The position numbers and the translations under genes are program-made. Source: Planctomycetota bacterium (GTDB lineage: Bacteria > Planctomycetota > Planctomycetia > Pirellulales > Pirellulaceae). From it: a stretch of 18,637 nucleotides of DNA. Where the stretch lies: the NCBI GenBank assembly GCA_023430365.1, contig JAEZAS010000503.1, forward strand, positions 1 through 18,637, in the 5' to 3' direction. This document shows, piece after piece, positions 14,510 to 18,637 of the stretch (position 1 is its first letter; every line of letters starts with the position of its first letter). Below the pieces are notes generated by a model that was given only the letters and a program-made list of their open reading frames with translations, ran no database searches and had not been told where the DNA came from.

Positions 14510-16168
14510 ATGCGCTGTGTAGTTGCCGTTCTGCTCGTTTTGTTCGTTGGCCTGTCGGTCGGCTGCCAGGAGCCGAATATGCGTGGCGTGGCCAAGCGGG
14601 CCGACCAGGTCAAGAAGCATCAAGAGCGAAAGATCCTCACCCCCGAGAACAGCAAGTTCCACAAGCCCCGCCGTCCGGAGCCCGGCGAGGCGAGTCCCGA
14701 GACGCTGGCCTCGCTCGACCGTTCGTTCGAAGCCACGCGCTCCTTCCAGGCGAGCACCGGCACTCCCGAGACCGTTGCCCTGCAGAATGCCACCCGCGCC
14801 GTCCAGGCCGGCCTTGAGGCGGGACCGACCCTCGCCATCTGGCTCTTCGATCATTCGCAAAGCGCCCAGCAACTGGTCAACGACGCCGCCAGCGTCGCCG
14901 GCCGGTTCTACGACAGCGCCGAAGTTCAGCAGTTGCCTCAATCGCCGGAGCCGCAGTTGCTCACGGTGGTGGCCTCCTTCGATCAGAAGCTCAACATCCT
15001 GACCGAAACTCCCACCAGCGACGCCACGGCGATCAAAGCGGCCATGGGCCAGGCGGGCGGCACGGAAACGAAGGGGGAGAAGACCTTCACCGCGATCGGC
15101 GAAGTCCTCCAGAAGTATGCCGACTATCGCATGCAGCAAGGCCGGCAGGTTGTGCTGATCGTCGTAACCGACGAGGCGGGGGACGATCAGAACCAGGTCG
15201 ACAAGACCGTCGAACTGGCCGAGAAGCTGACCATTCCGGTCTACGTCGTGGGTCCGCCGGCGCCGTGGGGACAAATGAACCCATTCGCCGCGCGCATGGG
15301 TGGCATGACGAGCAAGCCGGTGGCCGAGACCGCCGAACAGTATCCGACCCACGGCCCCGAATCGCGCTATAGCGAGCGCGTCGATGTCGGTTTCTGGGGA
15401 TCGGGCTACGGTTACCGGGGAAGCGACCTGGAGATCGTGGATTCCGGCTTCGGTCCGTTCGGCCTGGAATGGCTCTGCCGGGCCAGTGGCGGGCAGTACC
15501 TCGCGGTGCGCACGCTGGGAGGTTTCCGCGGCGGTTACGGCATCAACACCTGGCCGACCGCCGTGGCCACGACGTTCGATGACGGCAGCTTGAGCCGCTA
15601 CACGCCCGACTATGTCTCGGAGGAGCGCTATCAAAAACTGCTCGCCGAGAACAAGGCCCGCAAGGCCCTGCACGAAGCGGCGAAGCTGCCGTCGATCAAG
15701 ATCGACGGCAATCCGGAAACTCGCTTCGAGAAACGCAACGAGGCCCAGACCGTCCGCCAGATGAACGCGGCCCAGCAGTTCGCCGCCCGCCATGCCCCGC
15801 CGATCGACCGCGTCTACGAAGTGCTCGCCCAAGGGGAAGGGGATCGCGAAAAGCTCACGGACCCTCGCTGGCAGGCGGAGTTTGATCTGGCGATGGGCCG
15901 CGTCACCGCGGCGAAGGTGCGCATCGACGGCTACAACTCGATGATCGCGGCCCTGAAGCGTGGCAAGACGTTCACCAAGGAAGGGAGCTCGATCTGGATT
16001 CTCCAGCAGAACGACACGATCGAGACCGGCAGCGCCATGCAAAAGATGGCCGACAAAGCTCGGATGTATCTCAACCGGGTTGTCAAAGAGCACCCAGGCA
16101 CCCCCTGGGCGAAAATCGCCGAGGAAGAGCTGAAAACGCCCCTCGGCTGGCAGTGGGACGAGGCCTAA
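14510..16168 (+). CDS. VWA-domain lipoprotein
   Basis: The 552-aa protein begins with a lipoprotein signal peptide (MRCVVAVLLVLFVGLSVGC) whose lipobox LSVGC predicts lipid attachment at C19. A von Willebrand factor A-like domain spans about residues 105-260 and keeps the metal-ion-dependent adhesion site: DHSQS (D114, S116, S118), T192 in EKTFTAIG and D221 in VVTDEAGDD. Such domains bind ligands through a divalent cation. The middle region (~265-365) is Gly/Tyr/Phe-rich (VGFWGSGYGYRGSD and GGFRGGYG), and the last ~180 residues are helical and charged. Planctomycetes encode many VWA proteins of unknown role. It converges with the MOSC gene, the two coding ends overlapping by four bases. The partner or ligand is not known. 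Confidence 0.85.
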   Translation: MRCVVAVLLVLFVGLSVGCQEPNMRGVAKRADQVKKHQERKILTPENSKFHKPRRPEPGEASPETLASLDRSFEATRSFQASTGTPETVALQNATRAVQAGLEAGPTLAIWLFDHSQSAQQLVNDAASVAGRFYDSAEVQQLPQSPEPQLLTVVASFDQKLNILTETPTSDATAIKAAMGQAGGTETKGEKTFTAIGEVLQKYADYRMQQGRQVVLIVVTDEAGDDQNQVDKTVELAEKLTIPVYVVGPPAPWGQMNPFAARMGGMTSKPVAETAEQYPTHGPESRYSERVDVGFWGSGYGYRGSDLEIVDSGFGPFGLEWLCRASGGQYLAVRTLGGFRGGYGINTWPTAVATTFDDGSLSRYTPDYVSEERYQKLLAENKARKALHEAAKLPSIKIDGNPETRFEKRNEAQTVRQMNAAQQFAARHAPPIDRVYEVLAQGEGDREKLTDPRWQAEFDLAMGRVTAAKVRIDGYNSMIAALKRGKTFTKEGSSIWILQQNDTIETGSAMQKMADKARMYLNRVVKEHPGTPWAKIAEEELKTPLGWQWDEA

Positions 16169-16704
16169 GGGGACGAGTCCAACAGGACCTGGTGCACCTC
16201 CCCCTTGGTCGCCAGGCGAATCGCGTCGCCGGCGTGCAGCGTTCCGCTTTTCAGGACTTCCGCGCGCAGTCCGCCGCGGCCTTGGAGGATTTGCTTAATC
16301 CCGGTCTGCGTCATTCGTTCGAGATAGCCGCACGGCTCGCAGAGCTGCAGGCCGCGGAGCAGCACATCGCCGATCCAGAACGGCCGTCGGACAAGGTCGT
16401 TCAGCGGCACGCCGCGCGTCAGCAGATTCCGCCGCGAGTCGAGGTGCTCAAACGGCAGCAGCAACTGATCATTGGCCGCGTCGAGAGCCTCTTCCGCAAT
16501 CAGCGACACCTGCTGCTCGACGCGCCGCCGGACATGCTGATAAGCCCCGCGTCCCTCGGCGTACCGATCCCCCACCAGGCCAAACCCAGCCAGCGCTTCG
16601 ACGGCATCGACCGACCGCATCGGCTCCTTGGCGGCGCTGGCGATGGCAATGGCGACCAGTTTGCCGTTGAACGGGGGCATCGCATCGCCTGAGGGACCAC
16701 TCAT
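16165..16704 (-). CDS. MOSC domain-containing protein
   Basis: This 179-aa protein is essentially a single MOSC domain, the C-terminal domain of molybdenum cofactor sulfurases, also found as small stand-alone proteins (YiiM/YuaD-like) that may carry sulfur on a cysteine. Visible matches are KLVAIAIASAAKEPM, GLVGDRYAEGRGAY, SLIAEEALDA, the SRRNLLTRGVPLNDL segment, FWIGDVLLRGLQLCEPCGYLE with C122 and C125 (C122 is the likely conserved cysteine), and GLRAEVLKSGTLHAGDAI. The ATG at 16704 has GAGG 7 nt upstream. Its 3' end overlaps the convergent VWA lipoprotein gene by four bases. No molybdenum cofactor genes are nearby, so the physiological role (sulfur transfer or detoxification) cannot be read from context. 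Confidence 0.92.
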   Translation of the reverse strand: MSGPSGDAMPPFNGKLVAIAIASAAKEPMRSVDAVEALAGFGLVGDRYAEGRGAYQHVRRRVEQQVSLIAEEALDAANDQLLLPFEHLDSRRNLLTRGVPLNDLVRRPFWIGDVLLRGLQLCEPCGYLERMTQTGIKQILQGRGGLRAEVLKSGTLHAGDAIRLATKGEVHQVLLDSSP

Positions 16705-16763
16705 TACAACACCTCTGCGCGTTTAACTGGTTCACCGACCGCCGGAACCTTGGAACCAAAAAA

Positions 16764-16918
16764 ACAACCCCTTGCGCGCCTGCGACGATCGACGCTAAGT
16801 TCGGCCTCGGCTTTGCATTCGTGCAAAACCACCCCTCCCGCTTCACAACCCCTCGGCAGGATTGCCAGACGCGTTGTGTAGGCTCGGAGCAGCATCGGTT
16901 TTACAACCCCTTGCGCGC
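16764..16918. repeat. Repeated ACAACCCCTTGCGCGC motif
   Basis: The 16-mer ACAACCCCTTGCGCGC occurs identically at 16764-16779 and 16903-16918. Related shorter motifs lie between: ACAACCCCT at 16846-16854 and AAAACCACCCCTCCCGC near 16826-16842. On the minus strand these read as repeated GGGGTTGT units upstream of the MOSC gene. Confidence 0.55.
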
Positions 16919-16964
16919 GGGCTCGTCCGCGATGACTAAGGGAAGTTTGATTCACGAAAAACTG

Positions 16965-16993
16965 TTGACAAAATTGTACCGAATGTATAGACT
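16965..16993 (+). promoter_or_regulatory. Sigma70-type promoter for the glycosylasparaginase gene
   Basis: TTGACA (16965-16970) is a perfect -35. TAGACT (16988-16993) at 17-nt spacing, or TATAGA (16986-16991) at 15 nt, can serve as -10. The local sequence is noticeably AT-richer than its surroundings. The leader would be about 100 nt and include the hairpin at 17059-17079. Confidence 0.6.
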
Positions 16994-17058
16994 TGCGTCA
17001 AGCCACGGCGACGGATTGGCGCTGGTGTCGCGACTTCGTCCATTCCAGGTTCGTGCCC

Positions 17059-17079
17059 GGGCAAGCTGGCAGCTTGCCC
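17059..17079. repeat. Perfect 9-bp hairpin in the asparaginase gene leader
   Basis: GGGCAAGCT (17059-17067), loop GGC, AGCTTGCCC (17071-17079). It ends 15 nt before the AGGA ribosome-binding site (17095-17098) of the ATG at 17107. It may be an interspersed repeat or a leader structure affecting translation. Confidence 0.6.
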
Positions 17080-17106
17080 TACGTTCGACCCCTCAGGATT
17101 TGCCCC

Positions 17107-18159
17107 ATGAAGGTCATTGCTTCGCATAACGGATTGAACGCTGCCGCCCGGGCCTACGAGCTGCTGCAGCAGGGCATGTCTTCGCTCGACGCGGTGGTCG
17201 AAGGGGTGACGCTCGTCGAGGACGATCCCGAGGAGCAGTCGGTCGGCTACGGCGGAGTGCCGAACGAAGACGGCGTGGTCGAGCTCGATGCGGCCGTCAT
17301 GGATGGCCGAACGCGTCGGGGGGCCGGCGTGGCGGGCCTGCGGAACGTTCGCTATCCGTCCCGCGTCGCCCGGTTGCTCATGCAGCAGACCGGCCGGGTG
17401 CTCGTCGTCGGCGAGGGAGCCCTGGCCTTCGCCCGAGCGAATGGATTTCCGGAGGAAAACCTGCTGAGCGACAAGGCCCGTCGAATCTGGCTCCACTGGA
17501 AACGCACGCACAGCGATACCGACGATTGGCGTCCCCCGGCTGGGCCCGTCGATCCGGATGTCCAGGCCTGGTTCGATCAGTACTATCGCCCGCCTTTCGT
17601 TCTGCCGGCATCGGCTGCTGCAGGTGACGCCGCGACGACGCCTGCCGGGCAATCTCCCCCGGTCGATCCGCTTCAGCGTGCCATCGATCAAGGCGGCACG
17701 GTTCATGTCTCGGCTCTCGACGGGGCGGGCAATCTCGGCTGCGTGACCAGCACGAGTGGTCACCCGTTCAAGCTCTCGGGGCGCGTGGGCGATTCGCCGA
17801 TCCTGGGCGCCGGTCTGTATGCCGACAACTCGGCGGGCACGTGCGGCAGCATTGGCCACGGCGAGGCGAACCTGCAAAATCTCTCGTCGTATCTCGTCGT
17901 CGAACTGATGCGCTCGGCCGCGAGTGGCGGACGGAGTTTCGATCCGGAGCGAGCGGGACTCGAAGCCTTGAAACGTATTGCTGAAAGCGTTCCGCAGGAA
18001 GAGCGGGATTCGACCGGCAGGCCGCGGTGGAACGTCACGCTGTTCATTCTCGCTCCCGACGGCCGATCCGCCGGCGTAAGCCTGTGGGGCCCGCGGGAAT
18101 ACGCCGTCGCCGACCAGCAAGGCGCCCGGCTGCTGCCGTGCAAATCGCTCTGGACGTAG
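17107..18159 (+). CDS. N4-(beta-N-acetylglucosaminyl)-L-asparaginase / isoaspartyl peptidase family (Ntn hydrolase)
   Basis: This 350-aa protein belongs to the glycosylasparaginase / plant-type asparaginase family. These are made as precursors that self-cleave before a threonine, which becomes the N-terminal nucleophile of the beta chain. Here the nucleophile is most likely T198 in QGGTVHVSALD. The family motifs TSTSG, GRVGDSPILGAGLYAD and CGSIGHGEANLQNLSSYLVVELM follow. The alpha part starts MKVIASHNGLNAAARAYELL and has DAVVEGVTLVEDDPEEQSVGYGG. There is no signal peptide in front, so it is probably cytoplasmic. Lysosomal homologues process N-linked glycan remnants, whereas bacterial ones may cleave asparagine derivatives or isoaspartyl peptides. 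A Pro/Ala-rich linker precedes T198, where the processed alpha chain would end. ATG 17107 has AGGA 8 nt upstream. Exact substrate is undetermined. Confidence 0.92.
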   Translation: MKVIASHNGLNAAARAYELLQQGMSSLDAVVEGVTLVEDDPEEQSVGYGGVPNEDGVVELDAAVMDGRTRRGAGVAGLRNVRYPSRVARLLMQQTGRVLVVGEGALAFARANGFPEENLLSDKARRIWLHWKRTHSDTDDWRPPAGPVDPDVQAWFDQYYRPPFVLPASAAAGDAATTPAGQSPPVDPLQRAIDQGGTVHVSALDGAGNLGCVTSTSGHPFKLSGRVGDSPILGAGLYADNSAGTCGSIGHGEANLQNLSSYLVVELMRSAASGGRSFDPERAGLEALKRIAESVPQEERDSTGRPRWNVTLFILAPDGRSAGVSLWGPREYAVADQQGARLLPCKSLWT

Positions 18160-18353
18160 AGCAGTGGAACGATCGGCCGCGAACGAGCCAACGAACTGTC
18201 GATATCGACTCGATCGACTCGATCGAGGCTGGCCTGTGAGCCTACGACGGAGCCCTCCTCGTGGTGAGTCACGATGGGACGTTCCTGGAGGCAATTGGCA
18301 TTACGCGGCGCGTGACTTTGCCTCCCCAGCAGACAGCGTGAGCGGCGCGTGCT

Positions 18354-18383
18354 TTGGAAACGGATTCCGCCGCGTCCTATAAT
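18354..18383 (+). promoter_or_regulatory. Promoter for the DUF433 gene
   Basis: TTGGAA (18354-18359) and a perfect TATAAT (18378-18383) with an 18-nt spacer, about 38 nt before the ATG at 18422. GGGA (18410-18413) is 8 nt from the start codon. Confidence 0.6.
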
Positions 18384-18421
18384 GGACCAGGGATTCAACC
18401 GACTGGCTTGGGAAATGACCG

Positions 18422-18637
18422 ATGAGCATCGTACTTCAGAGCGAAACGCCGCCACTCCGTCAGGACGAGGATGGTTCGATTCGCGTTGGCCAAACCCGAG
18501 TCTTGCTCGAAATCGTCATCCACGCCTTTCAAAATGGCGCCAGTCCGGAAACGATCGTCCAGCAGTATCCGGCGCTCAAGCTGCCCGACGTCTACGGTGT
18601 CATTGCCTACTATCTACGCCATCGAGCAGAGATCGAC
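18422..18637 (+). CDS. DUF433 domain protein, 3' end cut by the window
   Basis: The 72 codons visible encode a nearly complete DUF433 domain, a small winged-helix-like protein family. The pattern RVGQTRVLLEIVIHAFQNGASPETIVQQYP followed by LPDVYGVIAYYLRHRAEID matches the family's typical G-T-R-V ... G-x-S-P-E-x-I ... Y-P ... Y-x-V-I-A-Y-Y-L layout. Members often act as antitoxins, with a PIN-like (DUF5615/Mut7-C) toxin encoded directly downstream. Any partner would lie beyond the window, so a toxin-antitoxin role is only a hypothesis. The start is ATG 18422, with its own TATAAT promoter and a weak GGGA ribosome-binding site. The frame is open at the last base. Confidence 0.82.
   Translation, partial: MSIVLQSETPPLRQDEDGSIRVGQTRVLLEIVIHAFQNGASPETIVQQYPALKLPDVYGVIAYYLRHRAEID

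Larger units (their letters stand above)
16705..17106. other. Intergenic region between divergent genes
   Basis: No gene is supported in these 402 nt. They contain GGGGTTGT-type repeats (16764-16918), a TTTGCA-TTCG-TGCAAA hairpin (16813-16828), a plus-strand promoter (16965-16993) and a perfect 9-bp leader hairpin (17059-17079). Confidence 0.6.

Noticed and set aside
14345..16093. 582-codon open frame antisense to the VWA lipoprotein
   Set aside because: It mirrors the codon structure of a GC-rich real gene, has no recognisable domain, and the plus-strand gene has lipobox, VWA motifs and a strong Shine-Dalgarno.
18204..18227. Short tandem repeat ATCGACTCG (two and two-thirds copies)
   Set aside because: Too short and simple to assign a role; plausible by slippage in a GC-rich intergenic gap.
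16936..18294. 452-codon open frame antisense to the glycosylasparaginase gene
   Set aside because: Composition of a shadow frame; the plus-strand gene has promoter, ribosome-binding site and catalytic motifs.

Overview
This 18.6 kb, GC-rich window looks chromosomal and most likely comes from a planctomycete (Planctomycetota, probably Pirellulales-like). That placement is inferred from protein style. There is a ThuA-domain secreted protein, a CPBP protease starting MYQNPYQAP, a large subtilase whose N-terminus carries a degenerate LEPR-type surface-protein motif instead of a normal signal peptide, a DUF1570-like metallopeptidase, and several lipoprotein or secreted proteins of unknown role. 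No rRNA, tRNA, CRISPR array, integrase or transposase gene was seen.

Layout. 1-1020: a small secreted protein of unknown function (minus), bracketed by two inverted copies of a ~35-nt hairpin repeat. 1198-3772: ThuA-domain protein with a strong terminator, CPBP membrane protease, then a convergent methyltransferase-like protein. 3773-4180: divergent regulatory gap with three small hairpins. 4181-7612: multidomain S8 serine protease, convergent with a secreted HEXXH metallopeptidase. 8058-9889: stand-alone FabH-type ketoacyl synthase and YqgE/AlgH protein, separated by a striking symmetric four-hairpin repeat element. 9974-14301 (minus): a thioredoxin-fold-like secreted protein, an OmpR-family response regulator and a histidine kinase whose start overlaps the regulator's stop. 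14510-16704: VWA-domain lipoprotein (plus) convergent with a MOSC-domain protein (minus). 16705-18637: a repeat-bearing gap, a promoter, a glycosylasparaginase-family Ntn hydrolase, and the start of a DUF433 protein cut by the window end.

How the genes work together. Only the regulator/kinase pair is clearly an operon (ATGA overlap); the thioredoxin-like gene 120 nt upstream may be co-transcribed. The others look like single genes, often convergent with short palindromes at the junctions. Many products are predicted to act outside the cytoplasm (two proteases, ThuA protein, VWA lipoprotein, thioredoxin-like protein, kinase sensor domain).

No complete new multi-gene system is evident. The most unusual structure is the 131-nt element at 9091-9221: four hairpins arranged 25-7-15-37-15-7-25 with mirror symmetry, a conserved CTCTG/CAGAG loop, and compensatory changes in the stems.
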